Shown: positions 1 through 6,872 of the stretch, piece after piece
Layout: each line of letters starts with the position of its first letter
How positions within the stretch are numbered: the first letter of the stretch is position 1
Source of the DNA: JACQAI01 sp035507915
GTDB taxonomy: Bacteria; Pseudomonadota; Alphaproteobacteria; Elsterales; Elsteraceae
Assembly: GCA_035507915.1 (NCBI GenBank)
Contig: DATJNS010000008.1
Span: 1-10,437, forward strand
DNA: 10,437 nt
Direction: 5' to 3'
Notes under the pieces: generated by a model
Seen by the model: the letters and a program-made list of their open reading frames with translations, nothing else
Databases searched by the model: none
What the model was told of the DNA's origin: nothing
Translations under genes and position numbers: made by a program

Positions 1-50
1 CCGCGCGCCGGCGGCCCCGCGGCGACGATCAACCGGGAGCACGACCCAGC

Positions 51-713
51 ATGGACTTCGACCCAGGCGAGATCGCCTACGTGCCCACGACGGGTGTACG
101 ACGCTTCCACGAAACGCCCGTGGTCGCCGCCACGGACACGAACCTTAAAGGCTACGGCTGCCTGGTCCACGACCCCAAAGGCTTCCCGATCGAGATCGTC
201 CGTTGGCCGGCCAAGGGCTGGCGCCCGATCGATACCAATTCGGGCGACCAGGGCGGCGTCACCGAAGGGTTGTTCGAATTCTGGTGGAAGGGCGAGACCC
301 TGTTCGCGCGCAACAATGCCGTCGGCGACAGCTACCTGTTCGGCTGGAGCAATTGGCCCGAGGAAGCCGCCGCCGAGGCCGCGCCACGACGACGCGACCG
401 CGCGTTGATCTGGCGCGCCAACTATCATCCCGACGGCGGCCAGCTCTTCTACCCGCTGCATGGCCAGCGTTTCGCCGTGCCGCTGGCGCTGCCGGGCGAC
501 GACGTCACGCCCGAAGCCTTCGTAACCTTCTGGTGCGACGGCAGCCGCGGCCTCTACCTCCATCCGAACGTGTGGCACGGCGCGGTCGTGCCATTCGACG
601 ACCATGCCGAGCTGTTGGACCGCCAGAGCCGGGTCCACGCCCGCGTCTCGGTCGATTTCCCGAAGGAGTTCGGCTGCTACCTCGCCGCACCGCTGCACCC
701 GCCCGACGCCTGA
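51..713 (+). CDS. Ureidoglycolate lyase (AllA-like) family protein
   Basis: The 220-aa product matches the ureidoglycolate lyase (ureidoglycolate hydrolase) family. These cytosolic cupin-fold enzymes split ureidoglycolate to glyoxylate and urea late in purine/allantoin breakdown. The best-conserved part is residues 124-177: NYHPDGGQLFYPL, then VPLALPGDDVTPE, then a CDGSRGLYLHPNVWHG block. H126, Q131, H171 and H176 are candidate metal or substrate ligands. The N-terminal half (GFPIEIVRWP, GLFEFWWKGE, YLFGWSNWP) follows the longer rhizobial-type members, which exceed the roughly 160 aa of E. coli AllA. ATG 51 has GGGAG at 35-39, 11 nt upstream. The frame stays open to the window edge, so a longer N-terminus cannot be excluded. 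No other ureide gene is visible, but upstream neighbours lie outside the window. The family call is fairly secure; the exact substrate is inferred. Confidence 0.85.
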   Translation: MDFDPGEIAYVPTTGVRRFHETPVVAATDTNLKGYGCLVHDPKGFPIEIVRWPAKGWRPIDTNSGDQGGVTEGLFEFWWKGETLFARNNAVGDSYLFGWSNWPEEAAAEAAPRRRDRALIWRANYHPDGGQLFYPLHGQRFAVPLALPGDDVTPEAFVTFWCDGSRGLYLHPNVWHGAVVPFDDHAELLDRQSRVHARVSVDFPKEFGCYLAAPLHPPDA

Positions 714-741
714 TCGCCCGCCCGCCGATCCCAGGCGCGCC

Positions 742-1608
742 TCATCGGGCGTAGCGTTCATGCATCTCGTCGGCGAACGCCGATCGGGGAATGCCCCAGC
801 GCGCCTCCAAAGCCGCGATCCGGCCCGTCGCGTGCCAGCGTTTGACGACATCCGACAGGATGCCTTCCAGGCGTGTCTCTCCCGGCTTCACGGCCACACC
901 CCACGGCTCGACCATGATCGAGCGCAAGGGCATCTCGAACGCGCGCCAATCCGGACTCTGGAGCTTGCCGATCAGGGCGGTGTCGTCATAGACCGCCGCC
1001 ACGCACCGCTCCTGTCTCAACGCGTCGTACATGTCGCCCGTATTCTTGAACATCAGGAGCTCGGGGGCGTAGCGTTCCTTGATCTCCTGGACGTAGAACG
1101 CACCCTCGATCATGCAGATCCGCTTGGTGCGCAATTGCTGCCAAACGCGTAGCTGCAGCGATCGCGGCGCCAGCACGTTGACGCCCGACGCGTAGTAGCT
1201 CGGCTGAACGAAATCCACGAGCTTGCGACGCTCAGGCGTGTCGTTCATCGTCGCGATCACGAGATCGACCTTGCCGTCGAGCAGCAGCGTGATGCGGTTC
1301 GACGCCGTCACCGGCACCAGCTCGAGCTTCGCGCTCAACGTGGTCGCGATGTCCTGCGCGAGATCCGGCTCGAAGCCGACGATGGCGCCCGAGGCATCGC
1401 GGAAACCGAAGGGCTGATAGTCCGCCTTGGTGCCGACCACGAGCGTGCCGCGCGCGCGAACCTGGTCGAGCTCATCCGACCGAGCCGCGCCGCTCGCAGC
1501 AAGCGTGCCGAGCGCGACGGCGAGCATGCCGAGAAGCGCGCCGACCCGTCGGCACGCGCCGTCGGCGGTGCTTGGCGGATCACCGCCGGTTTTGAGCTTC
1601 GCCGTCAT
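742..1608 (-). CDS. Family-3 periplasmic solute-binding protein (amino-acid ABC transporter type)
   Basis: The product is 288 aa from ATG 1608. Residues 22-42 are a hydrophobic signal segment ending in an ASGAA-type cleavage region, so it is exported. The mature part has the family-3 pattern: GTLVVGTKADYQPFGF (54-69), GFEPDLAQDIA (78-88), NRITLLLDGKVDLVIATM (104-121), then TPERRKLVDFVQP (124-136). R105 and the YDD at 207-209 lie where amino-acid binders contact the carboxylate and amino groups. C165 and C202 could form a disulfide. The frame also opens at ATG 1650, but MTAKLK gives a normal signal peptide, so 1608 is preferred; neither start has a strong ribosome site. No permease or ATPase gene lies beside it, so it may use a distant transporter or present ligand to a sensor. 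It ends 28 nt from the convergent lyase gene. The ligand is unknown. Confidence 0.88.
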   Translation of the reverse strand: MTAKLKTGGDPPSTADGACRRVGALLGMLAVALGTLAASGAARSDELDQVRARGTLVVGTKADYQPFGFRDASGAIVGFEPDLAQDIATTLSAKLELVPVTASNRITLLLDGKVDLVIATMNDTPERRKLVDFVQPSYYASGVNVLAPRSLQLRVWQQLRTKRICMIEGAFYVQEIKERYAPELLMFKNTGDMYDALRQERCVAAVYDDTALIGKLQSPDWRAFEMPLRSIMVEPWGVAVKPGETRLEGILSDVVKRWHATGRIAALEARWGIPRSAFADEMHERYAR

Positions 1609-1764
1609 GGGGATCCGATCGGTTGCCGACACGCGCAGGCACCACCACATAGCCTAGCCAGATAGCCTAGAAAGAGCTTCCTAACCACTCGTTTACGCTC
1701 TGAAATCTATAGAACCCGTGTGGATATTCGCCGCATCAGCGGGGCTCGCTGAGGGGACGGGCTG
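1609..1764. promoter_or_regulatory. Divergent control region between solute-binding protein and histidine kinase genes
   Basis: These 156 bases separate the two divergent start codons and are more AT-rich than the flanking genes, so both promoters probably lie here. Visible landmarks are a pair of ATAGCCTAG direct repeats (1649-1657 and 1662-1670) and an 8-bp palindrome TCTATAGA (1706-1713). The kinase ribosome site GAGGGGA is at 1751-1757. I could not identify a convincing -35/-10 pair on either strand. Confidence 0.4.
1649..1670. repeat. Short direct repeat ATAGCCTAG x2
   Basis: Two perfect copies of ATAGCCTAG start 13 bases apart (1649-1657 and 1662-1670), just upstream of the preferred start of the solute-binding protein gene. 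The spacing is a little more than one helical turn, so a dimeric regulator is conceivable. The repeat is directly visible; a regulatory role is only a guess. The left copy overlaps the rejected upstream start codon at 1648-1650. Confidence 0.45.
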
Positions 1765-3660
1765 GTGGCCGCTCTGATCCGACTGCGCCGGTACTGGCCT
1801 GCAGGGGTGGCGGCGTGCATCGGGCTGGCGGCCTCCGGCGGCGCGTTCTACCTGGCTCGCCACGCCGCCCGCGACGGGCTCGCGGCCGAGCTGGCGCGCC
1901 AGGCCGACAATCGCGGCCGGAGCCTGCAGGAGGTTCTCAGCCGCTACCAAGGCACCATCGACGGCTTCGCCGCCTCGTTTCCCGAGACGCCGCTCGACCG
2001 GCAGCGCTTCCAGGCTTACGCGCGCAATGTCTTCCTCGCGAGCAGCATGCTGCGTTCCGGGCTGCGATCCATCGGCTGGTCGCCGCTCGTGCGCCGCGCC
2101 GACCGTGCCGCGTTCGAAGCCGAGGCCCGGGCAGACGGGCTGACCAATTTTCGCATCCTCGAACGCGGCCCCGGCGGCACGCTGGAACCGGCGGTGCCGC
2201 AGTCCGAGTATTTTCCGCTCCGCTATGCCGAGCCCATGGAGCCTATGGTCCCGGTCGGTGTCGATCCGCTGCTCGATCCGGCGCGCGACGCCGCCGTGCG
2301 CGAGGCGCTCGACAAGCGGACCGCGGTGGCGACCGCTCCGATCTCGTTCCGCGACGGCGATCTCGGCACCGTGATCTACGTGCCGGTCTACGGTGAGACG
2401 GTGCCGCAGGCGGCAAGCCAGAGCGATACAACGCCGCCGATCGGCCTGCTCTCGTTCCGGCTGTTCATCACCCCGGCGCTCGACGCGATCGTCCAAGCGC
2501 TCGAGCCGACGCCCGAAGACGTCGACATGTACGTCGTCGACGACGGCGCGCCGCCGGGCAAACGCGTGATCTACCATCACGGATCGCGACCCGCCGACAA
2601 GCCCGAGCCGCTGCCCGACGAGTCGGTCGCTCTGGCCGCGCCGATCTACGGTTCCTCGATCGCGTTCGCCGGGCGCGATTGGAGCGTGATCCTGCGACCG
2701 ACGCCGCGCTACCTGTCGACGGCGCTCGGCGCCGCCGGCTGGGAACAGCTCGCGCTCGGCCTCGGACTCACCATTCTGGTCTGCGCCTACCTGGTCAGCA
2801 GCCGCGTGCGCGCCGATCGCTTGCGCCTGCATGCCGAGGAGATGCGCCAGGAAATCGCGATCCGCAAGGCGGCCGAGCGCACCGCCGCCGCGGCAAGCCA
2901 GGCGAAGAGCGATTTCCTGGCCAACATGAGCCACGAGCTCAGAACCCCGCTCAACGCCATCATCGGCTTCTCGGAAGTGATGTGTCAGGAGATGTTCGGC
3001 GGCATCGGCAACCGACGCTACCTCCAGTACGCCACGGACATCCGCGAGAGCGCCGTCCATCTGCTGGCGCTCATCACCGGCGTGCTGGATTTCTCGCGCG
3101 CCGAGGCAGGCGGACTGACCCTGCACGAGGGTGAGGTGAAGCTTGCCGAGGTGATCCGGTCCGCGCGTCGGCTGGTCGAGGAACGCGCGGCCGTCGGACG
3201 CATCACCCTCGACACCGTGCTCGAGCCCGATCTGCCGTCGCTGCGCGCCGACAGCCAGATGGTCAAACAGATGCTCGTCAACCTGCTGTCGAACGCGGTG
3301 ACGTTCACGCCGCTGAACGGCTGGATCCGCATCCTGGCCGAGCGTGGGCCCGGCGGCGAGATGCTGGTCCGCGTCTCGGATACCGGCGTCGGCATGGCGC
3401 CCGAGGAGATTCCGATCGCGCTCACGCCCTTCCGCCAGGTCGACAGCGGCTGGAACCGCAAGCACAGCGGCACCGGCCTCGGGCTGCCGTTGGTCAAGTC
3501 GTTGATCGAGCTTCACGGCGGCACCATCACGATCGAGAGCGAGCGCAACCGCGGCACCACGGTGACGCTGACGTTCCCGGCGAGTCGCGTGATCTCGACG
3601 GCCGCCCTGGCCGCCGACGCCCGACAACAAACCGATCCGAAGCGCGACGCCCTGGTGTGA
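1765..3660 (+). CDS. CHASE-domain sensor histidine kinase
   Basis: The 631-aa product is an inner-membrane hybrid-less sensor kinase. A first membrane helix (about 12-31) is followed by a periplasmic CHASE-like domain (about 40-310). That domain shows the signature IGWSPLVRRADRAAFE, then a YFPLRYAEP stretch; CHASE domains bind small extracellular ligands. The second membrane helix is about 328-346, followed by a short helical linker. The HisKA domain has the phospho-acceptor H390 in FLANMSHELRTPLN. The HATPase_c domain has an N box (N506, N510 in NLLSNA), G1 box DTGVGM (539-544), an F-box-like PFRQVDSG (555-562) and G2 box GTGLGL (569-574). All catalytic motifs are intact and no receiver domain is fused. 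The start is GTG 1765, chosen because GAGGGGA lies 7 nt upstream. No response regulator is adjacent, so its partner must be elsewhere. It converges on the acetyltransferase gene with a 10-nt gap. Confidence 0.93.
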   Translation: MAALIRLRRYWPAGVAACIGLAASGGAFYLARHAARDGLAAELARQADNRGRSLQEVLSRYQGTIDGFAASFPETPLDRQRFQAYARNVFLASSMLRSGLRSIGWSPLVRRADRAAFEAEARADGLTNFRILERGPGGTLEPAVPQSEYFPLRYAEPMEPMVPVGVDPLLDPARDAAVREALDKRTAVATAPISFRDGDLGTVIYVPVYGETVPQAASQSDTTPPIGLLSFRLFITPALDAIVQALEPTPEDVDMYVVDDGAPPGKRVIYHHGSRPADKPEPLPDESVALAAPIYGSSIAFAGRDWSVILRPTPRYLSTALGAAGWEQLALGLGLTILVCAYLVSSRVRADRLRLHAEEMRQEIAIRKAAERTAAAASQAKSDFLANMSHELRTPLNAIIGFSEVMCQEMFGGIGNRRYLQYATDIRESAVHLLALITGVLDFSRAEAGGLTLHEGEVKLAEVIRSARRLVEERAAVGRITLDTVLEPDLPSLRADSQMVKQMLVNLLSNAVTFTPLNGWIRILAERGPGGEMLVRVSDTGVGMAPEEIPIALTPFRQVDSGWNRKHSGTGLGLPLVKSLIELHGGTITIESERNRGTTVTLTFPASRVISTAALAADARQQTDPKRDALV

Positions 3661-3670
3661 CGCGGTGAGG

Positions 3671-4141
3671 CTAGAGCGCCCGCTCGAAGTACATGACGTC
3701 CGCTTCCGGATTGTAGGTGTAGGGCGGAATCTCGACGAAGCCGAGCGAACGGTAGAGCGCGACCGCCGCGGTCATGCGCGCCATCGTGTCGAGCCGCATC
3801 GCGCGATGGCCGGCCGCGCACGCCGCATCGATGATCGCGACCGCCAAGCTACGACCGATGCCGCGCCCCCAATGGTCGGGGCGCACGTAAAGGCGCTTCA
3901 TCTCGGCGCAATCCGCCGCCAGCGGACGCATCGCGACGACGCCCATGATGGGCGAACGGGGATCGGCGCGCGCGACCAGGAGCGCGCCGCGCGGCGGCGC
4001 ATACGCGCCCGGGAGACCGGCGAGCTCGGCGTCGAAGCCCTGGAAACACAGCGAGATACCGAGCCAGTCCTCGTATTCGCGAAACAGCGCGCGCACCGCG
4101 TCGAGATCAGCCGATGCGGCCGGGCCGATCAGCACATCCAT
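3671..4141 (-). CDS. GNAT-family N-acetyltransferase
   Basis: The 156-aa cytosolic protein has the GNAT fold. A strand with VVAMRPLAADCAEMKRLYV (68-86) leads into the acetyl-CoA pyrophosphate loop HWGRGIGRSL (90-99). The later ALYRSLGFVEI (128-138) is the usual GNAT C-terminal element. The family moves acetyl from acetyl-CoA to an amine; the substrate cannot be read from the sequence. ATG 4141 follows the PhzF-family stop codon by 16 nt on the same strand, with a GGGA ribosome-site candidate between them. It is probably the last gene of that operon. Its stop lies 10 nt from the end of the convergent histidine kinase gene, and no terminator hairpin is obvious in between. Confidence 0.88.
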   Translation of the reverse strand: MDVLIGPAASADLDAVRALFREYEDWLGISLCFQGFDAELAGLPGAYAPPRGALLVARADPRSPIMGVVAMRPLAADCAEMKRLYVRPDHWGRGIGRSLAVAIIDAACAAGHRAMRLDTMARMTAAVALYRSLGFVEIPPYTYNPEADVMYFERAL

Positions 4142-4157
4142 GCGCCGTTCCCGCCCT

Positions 4158-4955
4158 TCACAGATGCAGGGTGCCGCTGATGACCAGAACGGCGTCGCCG
4201 CTCATCCGCACGCGATCGCCGTCGAGCCGGCAGGCGAGCTCGCCGCTGCGCGCGCTCACCTGGCGCGCACGCAGCTCGCGCTTGCCGAGCCGCTCGGCCC
4301 ACAGCGGCACCAGGCGGCAATGCGACGAGCCAGTCACCGGATCCTCCGGCACGCCGCGCGCCGGCGCGAAGAAGCGCGACACGAAATCGACGTCGGCGTC
4401 GGCGTCGGTGCCGGGCGCGGTGACCGAGACGCCGAAATAATCGAGCCGGGCGATCGCCGCCAGGTCGGGCCGCAGCGCCCGCACCTCGGCGGCGCGCTCG
4501 AATACCGCGACCAGATAGGTGTCGCACGCGAGCAGAATCCCGGTCGGCCGCGCACCGAGCGCCTCGATCAGGCCGGGCGGCGGCGCGATGGGCAACGGCG
4601 GCTGGGCCGGGAAATCCATGGTGAGGCGCGAGCCGTCGCGCATCACCGTGAGGGGGCCGCTGCGCGTATGGAAGACCGCGCGCCGGCGCTCGGGCTCGAG
4701 CTCGGTCATCAGCACGAAACCGGTGGCGAGGGTGGCGTGACCGCACAGGTCCACCTCGACGGCGGGCGTGAACCAGCGCAGCTCGAAGTCCTCGCCGCGC
4801 GGCACGAAGAAGGCGGTCTCCGCGAGGTTGTTCTCGGCGGCGATCGACTGCATCACGTCGTCCGGCAGCCAGCGCTCGAGCGGACACACCGCAGCCGGGT
4901 TGCCGGCGAAGCGGCGGCTCGTGAAGGCATCGACCTGATAGAGCGGCAACTGCAT
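4158..4955 (-). CDS. PhzF-family isomerase/epimerase
   Basis: The 265-aa product has the PhzF (phenazine-biosynthesis-like) diaminopimelate-epimerase fold. The N-terminus MQLPLYQVDAFTSRRFAGNPAAV is the typical family opening. The catalytic acid is E46 in ENNLAETAF. DLCGHATLA (69-77) carries the second conserved motif, and the C-terminal domain has GVPEDPVTGSSH (201-212). The length is normal for the family. Most PhzF homologues outside phenazine clusters have unknown substrates, and no other phenazine gene is here, so a phenazine role is unlikely. The frame is open upstream to 5090, but that extension lies inside the upstream editing gene and is arginine-rich shadow; the family's N-terminus fixes the start at ATG 4955. 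It starts 23 nt after the AlaX-type gene stop. A (GTCGGC)n tract near 4392-4409 encodes DADADVD (184-190), which looks like a harmless acidic loop. Confidence 0.92.
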   Translation of the reverse strand: MQLPLYQVDAFTSRRFAGNPAAVCPLERWLPDDVMQSIAAENNLAETAFFVPRGEDFELRWFTPAVEVDLCGHATLATGFVLMTELEPERRRAVFHTRSGPLTVMRDGSRLTMDFPAQPPLPIAPPPGLIEALGARPTGILLACDTYLVAVFERAAEVRALRPDLAAIARLDYFGVSVTAPGTDADADVDFVSRFFAPARGVPEDPVTGSSHCRLVPLWAERLGKRELRARQVSARSGELACRLDGDRVRMSGDAVLVISGTLHL

Positions 4956-4978
4956 GGCGACCCCGATCTGGCGGGTGG

Positions 4979-5695
4979 TCAATCGATCAGGGACAGCGAC
5001 ACCCGCCGGTTGCGCTTGCCCTTGCTCTCGATCTTGTCGACGCGCACCGCGCCGATCTCGCCGGTCGCGCGCACGTGAGTGCCGCCGCACGGCTGCAAGT
5101 CGACGCTCGCGACCTCCATCAGGCGCACGCGGCCTTGGCCGGTCGGCGGCTTGACCGACATGGTGCGCACCAGCTCGGGATGCGCGGCGAGCTCGGCGTC
5201 GTCGATCCAGCGCGCGCTGAGCGGCAGGTTCTGCCCGACCAGCTCGTTGAGCTTGGCCTCGATCGCCGCCTTGTCGAGCGCAAGCTCGCCGGAATCAAAG
5301 TCGAGGCGGCCCTTGCCGTCGCCGATGGAGCCGCCGGTGACGCCGGCCGGCACCGCCGCGCACAAGAGATGCAGGCAGCTGTGCATGCGCATGTGACGGT
5401 GGCGCCGGGCCCAGTCGATCGCCGCCGTGACCGTCTCGCCGGGCGCGAGATCGGCGACCGGCGCGGCGGGCACGTGGACGATCTCGCCGGACGCGTCGCC
5501 CTTGCGCGTATCGGCGATCGCGATCGTGCTGCCGTCGGCGCGTCTGAGCACGCCGGTGTCGCCCGGCTGCCCACCGCCCATCGGGTAGAACACCGTGCGG
5601 TCGAGCCGGATGCCCGCGCCATCGACCGCGGTCACGGTCGCGGTGCATTCCTGAAGATAGGCGTCCTCGCGGAACAGCTCCTCGGTCGTGCTCAT
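4979..5695 (-). CDS. AlaX-type alanyl-tRNA editing protein
   Basis: The 238-aa product is a free-standing relative of the alanyl-tRNA synthetase editing domain (AlaX). The family hydrolyses Ser- or Gly-tRNA(Ala) made by mistake, protecting translation fidelity. The N-terminal barrel contains FYPMGGGQPGDTG (36-48). The editing core has the zinc motif HxxxH (H105, H109 in RMHSCLHLL) and the second pair C203 and H207 in QPCGGTHVRATGEIG. All four metal ligands are present, so it should be active. The frame opens earlier at 5812, but ATG 5695 (MSTTEELF) follows a full AGGAGG at 5700-5705 and fits the family's N-terminus. It leads into the PhzF-family gene 23 nt downstream. The 136-nt gap before it could hold its own promoter, although a shared transcript with the DUF1127 and acetyltransferase genes is possible. 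Confidence 0.92.
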   Translation of the reverse strand: MSTTEELFREDAYLQECTATVTAVDGAGIRLDRTVFYPMGGGQPGDTGVLRRADGSTIAIADTRKGDASGEIVHVPAAPVADLAPGETVTAAIDWARRHRHMRMHSCLHLLCAAVPAGVTGGSIGDGKGRLDFDSGELALDKAAIEAKLNELVGQNLPLSARWIDDAELAAHPELVRTMSVKPPTGQGRVRLMEVASVDLQPCGGTHVRATGEIGAVRVDKIESKGKRNRRVSLSLID

Positions 5696-5699
5696 CGTT

Positions 5700-5705
5700 C
5701 CTCCT
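5700..5705 (-). promoter_or_regulatory. Strong ribosome binding site of the AlaX-type gene
   Basis: AGGAGG on the minus strand lies 4 nt before ATG 5695. It is the most complete Shine-Dalgarno sequence in the window, and it decides the start against the longer open frame beginning at 5812. Confidence 0.75.
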
Positions 5706-5810
5706 GGCGGATCAGCCGCGTCGCGTGCGCCGAGCCAGCGCTGGAGCAGGCTCGACCAGGCGATCGGCGCGGCTTCGCGGCCAGTGTGCCCGCGGCGGGT
5801 TGGCGCGTCC

Positions 5811-5828
5811 ATGGCGGGCGCCGCCCAT
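5811..5828 (-). other. GC-rich hairpin after the RimJ/RimL-type gene
   Basis: Three nt past the stop codon of the acetyltransferase gene, the minus strand can fold into a stem of seven base pairs (ATGG...CGG with CCG...CCAT), with one bulged G and a CGC loop. No T-run follows, so it is not a classical intrinsic terminator. It might stabilise a 3' end or slow polymerase in the 136-nt gap before the AlaX-type gene. In DNA this GC-rich, such stems also arise by chance. Confidence 0.25.
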
Positions 5829-5831
5829 CGT

Positions 5832-6551
5832 TCAGCCGACGGGACGCGCGAGACGTGCGCGCTGTCGCCCGTCGCGATCGAAGTTGGCGGGGTCGAGCCA
5901 ACGCTCGAAGGCGGCGCGGCGCTCGGGCCACTCGGTGTCGAGGATCGAGAACCACGCGGTGTCGCGCGTGCGCCCCTTGGTGACGCTGGCCTGCCGCCAT
6001 GTGCCCTCGTAGCGGAAGCCGAGCCGCGCGGCGGCGGCGCGCGAGGCGGCGTTCAGCGCGTTGCACTGCCAGGCGTAACGCCGGTAACCGAGCTCGTCGA
6101 AGGCGCGGCGCATCATCAGGTACATGGACTCGGTGGCGGCGGCGCTGCGCGCCAGCGCCGGCGCGTACGTGATGCCGCCGACCTCGATGCTGCCGGCGGC
6201 CGCATCGATGTTGAGATAGCTCGCGACGCCCAGCGGCCGCTCGCTCGCGAGATCGACGACGGCATGCACCACGCGTTCCGGACCGCTCCATGCGCTCGCG
6301 ATGTGAGCGCGAAAATCCTCGGGCCGCGCGAACGGACCGTACGGCAGGTAGGTCCACAGCCGACCGTCACGCTCCATGGCGAACGCCGCGTGCAGCGCCG
6401 CCGCGTGGCGGTCGGGGTCGAGCGGCTCGACCCGACACAGCCGACCCGCCATGGCGGTGCGCGGCGGCGCCGGCCGCGCGGTCCAGCCGGCGACCGCTGT
6501 GCCGACCGGCTGGCCCAGGTCGTTGACGGGGTGGCGCGCGCGCTCGGACAT
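5832..6551 (-). CDS. RimJ/RimL-type GNAT acetyltransferase
   Basis: The 239-aa product is a larger GNAT protein of the RimJ/RimL type, whose characterised members acetylate protein N-termini or small amines and amino acids. The lead-in NDLGQPVG (10-17) with GRLCRVEPLDPDRHA (36-50) and TYLPYGPF (67-74) is a recognisable subfamily opening. The core includes VGGITYAPAL (124-133) and the C-terminal GNAT block NALNAASRAAAARLGFRYEG (164-183). The substrate is unknown. ATG 6551 lies only 8 nt after the DUF1127 stop, so the two genes are very probably co-transcribed and perhaps translationally coupled; its own ribosome site (CGGAG) is unusually close. The minus frame stays open far beyond this start, but that is shadow of the opposite genes. 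It is separated from the AlaX-type gene by 136 nt. Confidence 0.9.
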   Translation of the reverse strand: MSERARHPVNDLGQPVGTAVAGWTARPAPPRTAMAGRLCRVEPLDPDRHAAALHAAFAMERDGRLWTYLPYGPFARPEDFRAHIASAWSGPERVVHAVVDLASERPLGVASYLNIDAAAGSIEVGGITYAPALARSAAATESMYLMMRRAFDELGYRRYAWQCNALNAASRAAAARLGFRYEGTWRQASVTKGRTRDTAWFSILDTEWPERRAAFERWLDPANFDRDGRQRARLARPVG

Positions 6552-6559
6552 CGCTCCGC

Positions 6560-6787
6560 TCAATCGCGCCAGAACGGCTTGTTCGCTTCGTTCTCGGCCT
6601 CGGCGCGCGAGATGCCCATGTCGCGCAGGATGCGGTCGTCGAGCTGGGTGAGGCTGTAGCGCTGGCGCTGGCGGGTCCAACGCACGATCACCTGCGCGAG
6701 CAGCTTGAGGATCGGCATCGGCGCCAGCGCCATGCCTTGGCGCCACCACGTCACGCCGACAGATTGTATCGTTTTCTGCGACGACAT
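6560..6787 (-). CDS. Small DUF1127-domain protein
   Basis: The 75-aa basic protein ends in a clear DUF1127 motif. From about 40, RQRYSLTQLDDRILRDMGIS is followed by a KPFWRD terminus (70-75). The family is abundant in alphaproteobacteria. Characterised members in Rhodobacter and Agrobacterium act in RNA metabolism and in stress or nutrient responses; the arginine-rich motif is thought to contact RNA. The N-terminal 40 residues (two tryptophans, then a hydrophobic stretch APMPILKLLAQVIV) are variable and could form a helix. ATG 6787 is chosen because GGAGG lies 6 nt upstream (6794-6798); the frame extends to 6868 but that part lies across the promoter. It is the first gene of a minus-strand set and divergent from a MocR regulator. 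Its leader can fold so that the start codon is paired. Confidence 0.88.
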   Translation of the reverse strand: MSSQKTIQSVGVTWWRQGMALAPMPILKLLAQVIVRWTRQRQRYSLTQLDDRILRDMGISRAEAENEANKPFWRD

Positions 6788-6820
6788 TGTCCCCCTCCGA
6801 AAGCAAGCACAGGGACAATG
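6785..6820 (-). promoter_or_regulatory. Inverted repeat covering the DUF1127 start codon
   Basis: CATTGTCCC (6785-6793) and GGGACAATG (6812-6820) are perfect 9-bp inverted repeats with an 18-nt spacer. In the DUF1127 mRNA the 3' arm ends with the AUG start codon, and the loop contains the GGAGG ribosome site, so the hairpin could mask translation initiation. The arms are visible in the sequence. A role as leader RNA switch is inferred; a DNA operator is the alternative. Confidence 0.5.
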
Positions 6821-6836
6821 GACATGAGCATTGCGC

Positions 6837-6865
6837 ATTATTCGGGTCAATGTTAACAATGTCAC
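6837..6865 (-). promoter_or_regulatory. Sigma-70-like promoter of the DUF1127 gene set
   Basis: On the minus strand GTGACA (6860-6865) and AATAAT (6837-6842) are separated by exactly 17 nt, and each matches the consensus hexamer at five of six positions. Transcription would begin near 6830, giving a leader of about 43 nt before ATG 6787 that contains the whole inverted repeat. The -35 hexamer lies next to the preferred MocR start codon, so the two divergent genes cannot easily be expressed independently. Confidence 0.55.
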
Positions 6866-6872
6866 CATGACA
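6848..6872. promoter_or_regulatory. Candidate MocR operator cluster
   Basis: Three overlapping symmetries sit in 25 bases: direct repeats CAATGT (6848-6853 and 6857-6862, 9-bp period), the palindrome TGTTAACA (6851-6858), and the inverted repeat TGTCA-CCA-TGACA (6860-6872) across the preferred MocR ATG. They fall in the spacer and -35 of the promoter for the opposite gene set. MocR regulators commonly bind repeated sites next to their own divergent target, so binding here would affect both directions. The function is inferred. Confidence 0.45.

Noticed and set aside
1693..3630. A 645-codon open frame antisense to the histidine kinase
   Set aside because: It mirrors the kinase codon pattern of GC-rich third positions, is rich in Arg, His, Gln and Asp, and has no recognisable domain. 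The kinase on the other strand has every catalytic motif.
4392..4409. GTCGGC hexamer repeat inside the PhzF-family gene
   Set aside because: Only three units, in frame and coding for an Asp-Ala loop. There is no sign of phase variation because six-base changes keep the frame.
4956..5090. N-terminal extension of the PhzF-family protein
   Set aside because: The 45 extra residues are arginine-rich, lie within the upstream AlaX-type gene, and do not belong to the family. MQLPLYQVDAFT is the usual start.
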